Below are positions 34,060 to 64,000 of a stretch of 64,000 bases of DNA, piece by piece; the stretch's first letter is position 1, and each line of letters opens with the position of its first letter. Origin of the DNA: Odontesthes bonariensis (Eukaryota > Chordata > Actinopteri > Atheriniformes > Atherinopsidae); assembly GCF_027942865.1 (NCBI RefSeq), contig NC_134511.1, positions 40,513,607 to 40,577,606 on the forward strand. The letters run 5' to 3'. The position numbers were made by a program, and so were the translations under genes. Below the pieces are notes generated by a model. That model worked only from the letters and a program-made list of their open reading frames with translations, did not search any database and was not told the origin of the DNA.

Positions 34060-34646
34060 TCGACGCAGCAGGTACACAGTAAAGCGTGGCTGCGGCTCCT
34101 CCCCCAGACAAGCTAGCCAGCACTCCGCTACTGCTAACTGAGCTGCGGAACCAGAGCAGCCACACAGTCCGCTGCTGGTTGTTTGTAGGTTGAAGTTGAG
34201 CTTTCAGCCTTAACACGACGGCCTTTGGAGTAAATGATCGACTGCAGCTCAGTTAACTGTGGACAACTGCCACAAGTCGCCAGTTAAAGTAAACGCTAGC
34301 TATTTGCGTCGTTTGACAGCTAACTAAGTTAGCAAACGGCTTGTTGGTATTCGACGTCAGTTTCAAAACAAAGCCCGCAAAACGAAGAAATCCAGACCGA
34401 GCTGTCACCTCCAGAGTGGCTTGTTGAAAGACGAGCTAGCTGTAAGAAAAACTGCAACAGCTTTGTGTCACCGCTGTGGAGCCTCGGTTAAATGTGTTGT
34501 TAACATTATTTGGCCAACGTTAAGTTGAAGAAGCTGTCAGCGGGTTGAACCGATAACTCACCCCGCAACACAGATTGAGCAGCGTGGGTCCTGTCGATAA
34601 AAACTCAGATTCAGGTTGTTGGTTTTTTTTTAAAACTTAGAATTCA
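34060..34646 (+). other. cert1 5' UTR / first-exon leader
   Basis: GC-moderate leader without inserted repeats, running from the CRE to the ATG. No intron is obvious. The ATG at 34647 follows a T-rich and A-rich stretch. Confidence 0.45.
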
Positions 34647-53429
<18,783 letters not shown>

Positions 53430-55192
53430 TCGCTGAGAGGTAACCAGGGACCGGGACGCACGGCGTCTCTGAGTGAGAAAGCAGCCGGTCTGATGGGAGG
53501 AGCATTCATCACACTGTTATTATGTGCTTTTTCCAGGAAACTTCCTGTTTCCAGTTTGCCCACAGGAGGGACAGCATTGTTCAGCGTTGAACAGACTCTC
53601 GATGAACACACGACGTGTTCACCCGTCATTCAGCTTTCAAACGTGCATGCAGGATCCTCCAGACCATCAACACATCCCACGGGATGCCTGCTTAAAGACG
53701 AGACTGGTTTTACAGCTTTAATGCATCAGCTACGTTTTAATGGCCTGGAAACATCTGCTGGTCATGAAAGTGCATTTTATGTCGATTCAAACTTTTTTGA
53801 AATGTTAACAATTATTTGCATTTTGTTTTTGGTTTTTTTTTGTAAATTGTTTTGTACATTTCTTATGATTACATACTTGTTGACTTTTTTGGGTTTGCTC
53901 TGATCACTAGTATTACAGCTCCTTGTTTTTCTGCTGCTAAGTTTGACAACCATAAGAAAGTAGAAATGGCTCCGATGAGGTGAGGTACACCAGCTCCTTT
54001 TTTTTTTTCCTGTCCCTCTCGTTATGACTCTTCACAAATGGGGTCAGAGCCGAAAGCTTTGAAATCTTTATATTTCTACATTGCTATAAAGCATCTTTCT
54101 GAGAGCACCGTGGACACAATGTATTGTACAGGAAAAAACAGAGTAAGCTTTCAGTTGGTTTACCAATGTGAGAAATGTGAATTGACTGTTAAATGCTGGA
54201 ACTTGATGTCAGCAGTGGACTGAGCAAATGGGAGATTGAGAAAATTAGCTATTTAACACTTTGGACAATGTTTTTTTTGACCCAGATGACCTGATGAGAC
54301 GGTTAGCTGTGGTCTATAGATGCTGAGCTGCGGTCATCGTGACCTGTCTTCAGACGGGTCTTGCCCAGCCGTAGTGTCTGATGTGAGGATTCCTCTCTTT
54401 CATTGAGAGATGAGTGGATGGACTTTATACACTATTTTTTTTCTTCATGTATCCTCAGGCCCTCATGAGGCGGGGAAAGAAATGTGTCCACCCATGAGTG
54501 TACGGTTCGTTGTTAAAGTTGTTAAATGATAAGAGGCTCCCAGTTCGTATTGTTTTACATTTCACACGCCACACTACAGTGCTGTGGCCTCCTGCCCTTC
54601 GACTGATAACTACCCCCAGAATGCCTTAGACTCCAGGAGTCCTGGATTTCTCTTCTTTACAGCCACCAGATGTGCATTTATCAACACTGAAGTGAAGCTG
54701 GGGGGAGGGGTGTGTCAGTATTTCACATCATCTTACCTCATGATTAAATTTTTACCACAAGACGGTTTATTGCCATCACAAGTTGGGAGTTCTGCGATCA
54801 GTCCATCTTCATTGTTGGGGGAAAAAAAGAAAAAAGAAAAAAAAAAGTTTGCCATGCAGAGGTCAGAGGTTTGGAAGGTTCATTGTTTTGCTGATCGTAA
54901 CACAAGCCAGATCTACGAATAATGTCAGCTGAAGAATGCAGTTAGTGTGTTTAATTGTATTTTGTCAGTAATCTACACACTTTGTATATTTCTAAGTTGT
55001 ACATCAGAAATATTATTTGCGCTAAATGTAAGGCCCTTTGATAATGTTCTGTAAATTAAAATTGTGACACAACAGAGATGCACACGTGCACTGTTCTTGC
55101 AATTAACTCGTCATTTACTGGTGTGTTCACAGCCGTGACAGTCTGCAACCCCGGGCAGTTTTATTTTGTTAAATAATAGTAATGATAATAAA
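53430..55192 (+). other. cert1 3' UTR and candidate poly(A) signals
   Basis: Long AT-rich 3' UTR with T-runs and an A-rich tract at about 54825-54845. Candidate signals are ATTAAA at about 55056 and AATAAA at 55187. After it, 55200-55272 is an extremely AT-rich, self-complementary stretch (TATAATTAATATATTATAAT-like). Confidence 0.55.
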
Positions 55193-55832
55193 GGTATCAC
55201 AGCCACGACACCAATTATATTATAATTAATATATTATAATTAATATATATTATAATAATTATATAATTTAAAAACAGAATATTGTGGCTTTAGAAAACTT
55301 TTTTTTTAAATAATAAATGAAAAGCAAACGAGCACAACTGGAATCATCTAGAAAAGCCAAATGTAAACCTTTACTAACTCCTAAACAGAGAAAAATAAAG
55401 TTAGTGCGGACTAACGTGAAGCAGTCATGGCCTGGGGATGATCGGCTGAAAGTGATCCAAGTTGGACACAGAGACGCTGCTGGAAGTTGTTTAGTGCAGG
55501 TCCAACCAAACGTATAAAGGCGACCGAAGAAAACGAGCACACTTCTAAAATCACTGAAGATACGGGCTTGATATTAGATGGAGATGGCAGTCCTCCTCAA
55601 CTTGAAGAAATATATATATAATTTTTGTTAAAGTGTTCAGTTGTTACATCAAACAGTTTTGTGTCACTTATTTCATTTTCATTCATTTATTTCTCGTTAT
55701 ATAAAATAAAGCACCTGCATGAATATCCCTCAAGAAGTGATTCCATGATGTTTTGCAAAGGGCTTGTATGTTAAAGGTTAATCCCTTTAAGAAGTAAAGG
55801 TAATAAACAATGGCAGACGACAACTTTAAAGA

Positions 55833-57127
55833 GTTTATTTGTAGGAGGCTTCTAAATATAAATATGCATTGTCTTTACATTCAATGATTAAAGTATTTTT
55901 TTCAGCAAATGGTAAAATATTGAGATTTACAGAATAAATTATGGTCTCAACTGACGTGTGATCGTAGAGTTGAACAATTATAGTTTGTAGGTGATCTTGA
56001 TGCAGAGGTATCAGGCAGCTGTACGAGTAGCGTGCCTCGTAACTTCTTGAAGAGGACACACTTAATCAGTATCAAAGGAAATCCTGAGTAAAAGCATCCT
56101 TAGTCAAGACGCAAACCTCACAAAACGTGTAGTTCCACATCAAAAATGATCTAAAGTGTTCCTTCATTGTCTCTCTACATGTAGTATCAATGACAAAACA
56201 GAGGTGTGCATTTGTATCATAAAAAGAAATAAAAAGTGCATGTTCACACATCCAAATCTGTGCTTATGTCAGGTAGCCCACCCACCTAAGCAATGTCCTC
56301 GATAGTTCTTACAGTAATCATAACCAATGTCAAAAGTGCCTTTTTGTCATGAGCAGGTGCATTGTCCCCTCGCTCTGTGCTTTTGTCCAGGATCCAGTAA
56401 CTGTCTCTTCTCACTTTACGGCTGGAGCGTCTTTACGGGCTCCTCTCGGGAGCACAAACAACTGCCCGGTTTGGAAAAAGTTGGTCTGCGTTTGGCCTCT
56501 GTAGCTTCAGAACCGAGTCCGTTCGTGTGTCTTCATCCGTGTTGTGTTGGCTGTGGCACACAAGCTGGCGTGTGTCCTCCGTGTGACCGTGTCCAGTCCC
56601 TCTTCATCGAGGACAAAGGGGCCGCCGTAAATTTCCTGTAAACATTTCTCATCGGCAGCCAACACAGTTCTTAACATCATTCTGATCATCAGAAAAAGAA
56701 AAAAAAAAGGAAAAAGTAATGTCTGTTTATCTAGCCTCTCCTTGTGTATATACGTGTATATTTATATATATACAGTATATAGGAAATGTTCAAATCTTTG
56801 TTTAGCCCATTAAAAACAGTAAACATATATAAAACTTAATGGCACCACCTTGATGCATGCTCTATAAAGCAACACTCAATTCAGCCTGAAGTTCAGCACA
56901 TTACACAATATGTCACATGGTTCCTGTCACAACTGCATCGGTATGACTTTGTCACGGTCTGTCGACCAGTGGGAATCTCTGTATTTTTATGTGTTGGCAA
57001 ATACAAGTGGCAACATGGACCTAGCAGCACTGAAAGTGGAGTCAGACGCCAGCCTGGCATGTCCAGTGGAGCACGGCGATTGTCTTATGCGTGGCAGGAG
57101 GAAATGAAAGATGTCGAGCTGATCCTT
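55833..57127 (-). other. pip5k1b 3' UTR (inferred)
   Basis: From the stop codon at 57130-57128 to a minus-strand AATAAA (TTTATT at 55833-55838). No exon is seen in between. cert1 and pip5k1b converge here. Confidence 0.4.
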
Positions 57128-60100
57128 TCACTGTAAAGGAACAGAGGAAAAACAAAAAAGACTGTTAAAAAGGACGAGAATACGCAAGCGTAACCCCAAT
57201 GCGACCCGAAACAATAAATGAGCGACTCACCAAGTAGACATCGAGCACAGATCCGTCATCACGGTCCATGTCCACGTCCATGGTGCTCTGCTCTGAAGTG
57301 AGGCAGATGGCGCTGTCCTCCAGCGTGAACGTGGAGCTGGATGCAACGTCATCTCTGAAACAGGACAAAACATCAACATGTCAACCTGTAGGCAGCCCCG
57401 AGAGTTTACTGTCTGAGACCAAAGCGGCTAAAGTCAAGCAGCTGCATAAACAGAGCATGAGATTCAATAAAACTTAAAAAAAAAAGCTCTCCAGGAACAA
57501 ATGTTGCAGAGGCTTTGACGTCAAAGAGGCGCAGGGGATGAACCTGTCTGGGGTCAGGCTCTGGAGGCCTCACGTGAGAGGCTAATAGTCTTAGAAATGT
57601 CCCACAGGAAGTGAGCAAAATCTGGCAAAGCTTGGGCCACGATGACTTGGTCAGAACAAGGCACCTCGTGGGGAAATTTCTTTTAAATGGCCCTTTGCAG
57701 CATAAGTGACACAAATTTAAAAAAAATTCGAAATCAAATAATAAAGGGAAACAGGAACTTAATAGTGAGGATGCTTAATGCATTCTCACTATAAATATAT
57801 GCAAACTGCGCCCTGATCATTTTCCAATATTTTGGTGTAAAAACAGGCACAGCATCACAGTATTTCTGTTTGTAACATGGCTGTTGATGAGCTGTCATTT
57901 CACGCTTTGAGAAAGTGAGAAAGTCCGGCTAATGAGACACGTGCCACCATCTGTTGTTGAATGCACACAACGAGGACCCGAAGAAGAAAAATAACTCGTG
58001 TCTTTATTCACATTCAGCCGGTCGCAATTCCTGAAACTGATTTTAGCTGGACAGCAGAGGAAGGTGGGGTAAAAAAATAAAGATGTACATGTGGCTTCTT
58101 CCCACATCAGAAACATACTGCAGGCTTTGCTCATGGACTGCTTTCCTTCACAGCTGCACTTCAACCACTAGATGGCAACTAGAGAGCTATTTTTTTTAAC
58201 ATGTACATCAGGTTGACTTCCTGAGAAGTCGCCTTTTATGATACAGGACTAACTGCATTTTTTGGTTCAAAGTCAATAAGAGTTCCAGGGAGAGCGCTGT
58301 AAAGTACAGCTGTAGGAAGAGATGGATTAAGATGCATACAGGTAAACACCAGCTTTTTATATGGCCTCGCACACCTGACGCAGCGACCACTAACAAGCCG
58401 AGCAGCTGTCAGACAGGATTCATTGTTGACCGACATACAGTCTCTGCGGCGCCGCTCGTCCTCCTTTGTCACGGCATTTATGCCGCATAATGGCAGCGTG
58501 TAAAACTGTGTCAAAGCTGCTGTTCAAATATTTATGAAAACAGTTGAGAGAACAATGTCAGGCCGGCAGCAGGTGACTGATGAGAGGGACAAGACTGGAC
58601 ACGTCCCACAAAGGAGCCTCAGAGAGCAGGCTGAACCCGACACTGCCGGACAGGAGGAGAGGTGAGAGATGAAGAAGGAACAGGGGGCAGAGGACAAAGA
58701 GGCTTCTGGCACGAGGGAAACGAAAGCGACTGCTGCCAGAGGGAGGATGTAATAAAACCTGTTAATGGAAAACTCGAAATGTTGAGAAAGAATGAGGCAA
58801 TACATAACTTATAAAGGTCTGCAATAAATTCTGTGAAGTGTACTTTAGGAGAGAAAAGGGGCCATGGAGACGTTTTCTGCCTGAGGCCAAAGCAAATACT
58901 GCTGTCACGGAAGGATTTATGTTCAGGCACATTACGTCTTCCCTGTCTGAGAAGTAAAGAGAACAGCAGTGCCCCCCTCACATCGGTCTCCCTCTGACAG
59001 CACTGTCCACACAGTGTGATGTGTGTTGGATGCCAGCCGAGTCACCGGCTCCATGACGCCAGCCGCTGATAAGAGTTCCAGTGATACTAACCTGGGAGTG
59101 TCTGTATGTGCTGGGCGTGTCCTCTTACACTGTGCACGCTAACCTTGCATCGTGGTTTCATGTGACACACATTATTGGGTATGATATAAAAGAGGAACTG
59201 TACCTCTCTCCTGTTTGGTTGTCCACATTTACAAAGATGGAGGAGGTGGAGATGGTCCCCATGGAGGAGCCCTCGTAGAAGGATGGGTTGGCAGGGACTA
59301 AATCCGGACGAAGATATGAGCCGAACACAACTGAGAAGGAAAAAAACACGATGTCACTTTATTTTCCTGAGTAGCACATTTCTGATCTGCTCCTAACTCC
59401 CCGACACAAGGGCGGGGGTCTTTCTTATCATCCAAGACTTTGGTTCCTGCTGAAAATACTACAGTTAGTTGACTGAGTAGGTGATTCATTGTTCTCCAAA
59501 TGACACAAGGTTAGAGATGAAAGGAGCACACTGGAAAGGTTTGGTGTTCTCCTTTGACATTTAACAGCGTCAGTCATTGTTACATTAAAGCTTTATAAAC
59601 ACTTTGACAAGCCTTGTTCAAATAAATCAGCAGCTATAGTTCCTCTTAGCAGCTTACCTAGCACTCTGAAAATGAAAGTAATTGATGACTACAAAGCAGA
59701 GGAAGGATATATGAGCATTTTTTGGCAGCTGCAAAGTCTGTTGGAGAAGTAATCAGGAAACGCCACGTCACAAGAACAATGGGTTTCAAATAGAGGTCTG
59801 GTAGACCAAGAAAACCGTCTGAGAACTGCTGCTGGAAAGCAAGAAAGACAAAGCAAAAAGCTCATTATGGACGGGTAAAGGTCTTCAGGAAGACTAACTA
59901 GACTCGTGGTGATGCAGGCTCATAATCTAAATAAAATCCACAATGGTGGGCCTGAGGTAGAGCACGCTCAAAGTTTTTCATGGTCCTCACAGTCCTGCGC
60001 TACAAGCATCACTGAAAAAAGAGCAATTCAAGCAAGATGACCCAAGACTCTGACAGAACAAGAACATGTGAAAAAAAAAATCCCCCAAACTATAGAGCGA

Positions 60101-63100
60101 GAACTCTCAGCTGCGAGAAAAGCTATTTGCATGCTGTGATGCTGGCCAAAGACCATGTTATTAAGGACTAACTAAACATTTTTTTCATTTTAGGCTGCAA
60201 AAGATGGAAATCAAAAGTCATTTAGCTTCAAATATTAAAGGGATCTGCCATCTTTATGCCTTTCAGAAATCAGAGAAGCTTGTTGCTCTCATAGTTTTTA
60301 TGAATGTTTCATCACAGGGTTCCCAAACCTCTGCATGGCACCGTTGATGTAATAAAAACAAAAAACTGTTTTCCCTCTGGTTCAGCTTTGGTTTCTGTTT
60401 TTGGACTTCGAGGTTAACACTGAGCCTAATGACTGAGACACGGCAAGAAGCCAGAATTGAATTTAACGGATTAAAAGGTTCCAATAAAATCAACCTGTTG
60501 CTCTGCTTCAGAGTAAAACAAATTTCCCTTTTCAGACACATTTAGTTACCAGAAAGGGCTAATCAGGAAGTGTAACAATCCAATTGGTGGTGCGCAGTGT
60601 CACAGCTGGCGACACATGACATGGTCTTATGACTTCTCTTCCTGTGCCACCTCCACGCCCCTGTTTCTCCCAGCGTGGTGTTGGCCAACACTCCTTAATC
60701 ATATCCTAACTCAAAGGTCAGACGCAGCTGCTGCACTCCATCTCTGAAAGTACTTTCACCCACTGATTCATCTTCTACTGAGGTCAGACCGTGGTCAGAA
60801 GGAAGAGGACGGCTAAAAAAAAGAAAAAAGAAAGATACGCACACATGCACATAAACTGTATCTGAGGTGGGGGGGCTACCAAGGTGTTCTGTGTCCACCA
60901 CGGCTGAACACTGTATCAACCTGTGACAGCTTCGTCAAAGGCCGCTGCTGAGAGGACGTTTTCATGGCTGAGTAGAAGAGGCTGCCTCCGGTCCTCCAGT
61001 GTTTTAAAAAGCTTCAATAAGCCACACAAAAAAAAGCCATAAAATGACATGATGAGGATGTTTATCTATGACGTGATTTTATCACAAAATCATTTAATTC
61101 GTCTTAACAAATCCCAATGAGAACCGGTTCCCAGTGTTTCAATTCCTTGGAATCGTTTGGCGGTTCCCTTATCGATTCCAGTGGGCACGAATGACGTCAC
61201 CACGCAACGTTGCGTGGCGAGTCCGGTGCAGCCAGCAGCCAGCAGTAAACATGGCGCCCAAGCGGTACAAACGCTCGAAAGTTTGGTTACACATCCCTAA
61301 AAAAGACGACAACAGGGCAACTTGCAAATTGAATATTTCACCAAAGAAAGGAAATACTACCAACATGCAATAACTATGAATGAATGTCGCGTTTTCGATC
61401 CGCTCTGGACTAACGTTGGTGAATCTGAACCCAGCAACGTTAGCAACGTTAGCAACGTTAGCATGTCCTCAGCTAACACTGCAGGTAACTAACTAACAAA
61501 CACTGCCTATCATGTTAGCACCATTTGCCTCATTGTAAAAGCTGCTGTTAGTAACGGTTAAGGTTAAATGAAGGCCTTCTCATGCATTACATTTACTACC
61601 CCCAGTTCACCTCTACCTCCAGCTTCTCCTTTCACCAGAGCAGGAAGAGTTCAATTACCCAGGCCATGATAGACCAATGTGGACCTCACCGTTGTTGGGT
61701 TTGTGAGGTCATGACTCGTGTGACTTCTAAACTAAACAAAGTTGATGATAATCGACCGGTTTGTTGTCCTTTTTCTCCAAATGAGAATCGATAAGGGAAC
61801 CGATAAAGAACCGAATCGTAAAGCAGAATCAAAAATGGAATTGGAATCGTAAAAATCTTATCAATTCCCATCCCTAATCCCAATAATAATGAGATCTTTC
61901 TATGTATATGCCTGGATGTTGTAAAACGTCAGATGGATGCTCATCTTGCTAACAAGGTGAACAATGACTTGTCGGTTTTCCATAAAAGCTTGCTGCTTTT
62001 TGTACCTTGCCCATCCAGACTGGCCAGGCTGCGCGCCCCTCCCAGCCTCTCCCTCCTGTCCTCCTCATGCCTCTCATCTGCCTGCGATGAAAGGATCTCC
62101 TGTGAGGACGACTTCAGAGCAGGGATGGAAGTGCGGGTTCTCTTTGAAGGGGAGAATCGAAGTGCTGTGAAGCAAAAAGGAAAAAGCACTCAAGTCAGAA
62201 AAAGCAAAGAAATGCAAGATTTGGGCAGGAAAAGGATGAAGAGGGGGGAAATAATAAGACAATGGAACTCTAATCTCAAGAGTGAACAGATACTAAGCTG
62301 TCCAACTGCAAAAGAGAGAAAGAAAAAAAAGCCACCCCCATTCTGCCCCCCAAGCGGCACAAGAAATGAAATCCTTCTGCTCTCGTCCCCTGCTGGCAGG
62401 ACTTGGCAGTGGTTAATAACACAGCTAAATCCTCAAATCAGGGACTCAGCCTGGTTCATTTCAACGGGGGGTCCTGCATGGCTGAATGGCTTTTGTTACT
62501 ATATTTGATGCTGACGTGAAGCTTCCTGGCTTTACTTACAGCTACTCACATGACACAACATGTTTGCCGTGAACATGTTTGCTAGTCATGCTTCGATAAG
62601 TTCTGCATGCCGAATTCTCAACAGTCTGACTGGAAAGGACTGGACTGAAGAGGGTGTAATGAACGTAACATGCATATAGCTGCATATATAATTGAAATTC
62701 CCACAAATAGAAATAACTGAATGTTAAATAAATCGATCTCATTTTCACACAATGTATCATGCAACTAATAACAGAGGAGAAGGGCAGGTCGTTGTTTCAG
62801 ATAACAGCAGAGTGTGTCTAATTATGCTAAAATGACACACATGTACCTGGCAATACACAATAAAATCTGCCCACAGACTCATTCCACTTATCAGGCCAGG
62901 ATTTCCTGCTTTCACCCCTCCCCTCAGTGTTCATACGTGCGCCACTTACGCTGAGTCTTCCTGAAGACCCGTGTGCTCATGAACTTGAGGAAGCGGCTGG
63001 CGTAAAACCCGGGCCGGTGGACCGAGACGGAGTCCTGAGGACGAGCAAGAGAGGTGCCGAGTTTTAGATAGCCACATAAAAGGCTCATTCATAAAAGGCT

Positions 63101-64000
63101 CATTCATAAAAGGCGTGGGCATCAGATTTGGGGCGATCAGCTTACCCCGTCGTACACCAGGGCTTTCCACGAGTGCTCCAGCTTTTTAATGAACCTGGAG
63201 AGAAACAAAACAAGAAAGGGCCTTGTGACAAATGTATGCACGTTTACAACTTCCCCTTAGAATCAAAGCTCTGAGGCTTCCTCTTTTCCTTCTGGTGAGC
63301 TCAAAGCAAAATATTTTAAGGGATTGTAGTGGAAAGCAAAGTTTTACTCATGTAAACCCTGTGAGGTGAAAGTTTAGCAAAGCAATCTACCAGAAATGCA
63401 GCAGGATAAGTGAGCGATAATTGAGCTTATTCATCCTTCTTCCCCCACGCTGTGTGCATCTGATGCATCGACCAGCAGCCTGAAAAAGATTTATGTGATG
63501 CTTTTAAATGTCCACGGCCTTGAAAAGCTATTGATCCAGAGGGCTTCCTCCTCTGTTACCAGACTCTCTTGCTTTCAGGACGAAAATAAAATCGATGGGT
63601 AAAGAAATGAGACTGAGAGGGCACTGTGGACCTTTAAATCATGCTGGATGGTGGAGAAAGTCTTGGGTCCTTTTAGGATTGTGGTTCAGTGTCTTGTAGA
63701 TCTTTCCATTGGCACAGGGTGATCATTCAACTCAAGAGGTCTTGCTGTAAGCCACGAATCGATCAAAGCAGTGACTCTCTCTTTAGTGTGCATTGATGAG
63801 CCATTCTAACTTAGAAAAATGGAAAGAAACATGGCTGCAGCGGCACCCAGACCTGAAGAGTTATGCTTATCAGTAACAACAAGAAAGCACCAGCGCTGGA
63901 AATAAAATGCCGTATGTACAGCAGGTTTACTCAGCTCCATGAAGACCAGTACCTGTATGACTGCAGAATGTCTATGATACCCAGGAAGATGAGCAGCTTT
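57128..64000 (-). CDS. pip5k1b: Phosphatidylinositol 4-phosphate 5-kinase type 1 beta, 3' part
   Basis: The enzyme makes PI(4,5)P2 at the plasma membrane. Exons in transcript order: 64000(continuing beyond)-63953, 63194-63146, 63034-62950, 62164-62006, 59330-59204, 57354-57231, and a last exon starting with the stop codon (57130-57128). The catalytic C-lobe end reads [28 protein letters not shown] and [18 protein letters not shown], the specific type I PIP kinase sequence. The tail has [26 protein letters not shown] and the terminal DGSVLDVYL, which match the beta isoform rather than alpha or gamma. All phases agree. The N-lobe and the activation loop lie beyond the right edge or in exons outside the window. 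Which teleost duplicate (ba or bb) cannot be told. Confidence 0.93.
59331..61109 (-). other. pip5k1b intron, distal part
   Basis: No exon recognised. The stretch 59700-60400 looks like decayed repeat DNA with broken coding-like segments, but I cannot name the family. Confidence 0.4.
61110..61884 (+). mobile_element. Deleted hAT transposon with BED-finger start
   Basis: The 9-bp direct repeat AATCCCAAT lies at 61110-61118 and 61876-61884. The ends carry related inverted sequence (GAACCGGTTCCC, CTTATCGATTCC on the left; GAATCGATAAGGGAACC on the right). At 61251-61371 an ATG opens [14 protein letters not shown] and continues with DDNRATCKL and GNTTNMQ, recognisable as the first part of a ZBED-type BED zinc finger; the second Cys and the His pair are not intact. 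The frame then stops. GTTAGCAAC is repeated in tandem at 61438-61462. The rest of the transposase is deleted. Confidence 0.7.
63083..63114. repeat. Short tandem repeat in a 111-bp pip5k1b intron
   Basis: AAAGGCTCATTCAT is repeated between the exons 63194-63146 and 63034-62950, i.e. it makes up much of this very short intron. Confidence 0.7.

Noticed and set aside
59700..60100. Possible transposase fragment in the pip5k1b intron
   Set aside because: Broken coding-like pieces only, and I could not recognise motifs or termini, so no family is claimed.
61933..62508. 191-codon plus-strand frame
   Set aside because: Antisense to the pip5k1b exon 62164-62006 and its intron; the minus strand has the conserved reading.

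Overview
The window is nuclear DNA of a vertebrate, almost certainly a percomorph-type teleost. Genes are split by GT-AG introns, all five proteins have clear vertebrate orthologues, and the intergenic repeats are fish-type: TTAA-flanked palindromic MITEs, hAT fragments with a BED finger, an L1-like LINE tail, an LTR retrotransposon and a gamma-like endogenous retrovirus. The gene order poc5(+) - ankdd1b(-) - polk(-) - cert1(+) is the same block as human 5q13 read in reverse. The last gene, pip5k1b(-), is not the human neighbour (HMGCR), so a rearrangement boundary lies beyond cert1.

Layout. 1-4.4 kb: the last seven coding exons of poc5 (centriole protein), with a palindromic MITE in one intron. 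4.4-8.7 kb: complete ankdd1b (14 coding exons, 572 aa; ankyrin repeats plus death domain), tail-to-tail with poc5. 8.7-10.4 kb: intergenic, with a hAT-like MITE. 10.4-16.9 kb: complete polk (14 coding exons, 856 aa; translesion polymerase kappa). 17-34 kb: a repeat block between the divergent polk and cert1 promoters, holding a truncated LINE, a TTAA MITE, and a Russian-doll insertion. In that insertion a palindromic DNA element (19071-32064, 8-bp target duplication) holds an LTR element with a repetitive acidic ORF (19201-31945), which holds an endogenous retrovirus (20967-31228), which holds another TTAA MITE (28326-28727). 34.0-55.2 kb: complete cert1 (17 coding exons, 619 aa; ceramide transfer protein, long form), with a 2-kb 17-bp minisatellite in intron 15. 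55.8-64 kb: the 3' part of pip5k1b.

The exon chains were built by hand from splice sites, reading frame and family knowledge. In ankdd1b, polk and cert1 the summed exon lengths divide exactly by three and end at a stop, which independently supports those models. Functionally the block mixes housekeeping roles: centriole assembly, lesion bypass, ER-to-Golgi ceramide transfer and PI(4,5)P2 synthesis. No operon-like logic is expected. The most unusual structural point is that the polk/cert1 head-to-head promoter region has been split by about 17 kb of nested transposons, while a CRE-type site remains on each side.
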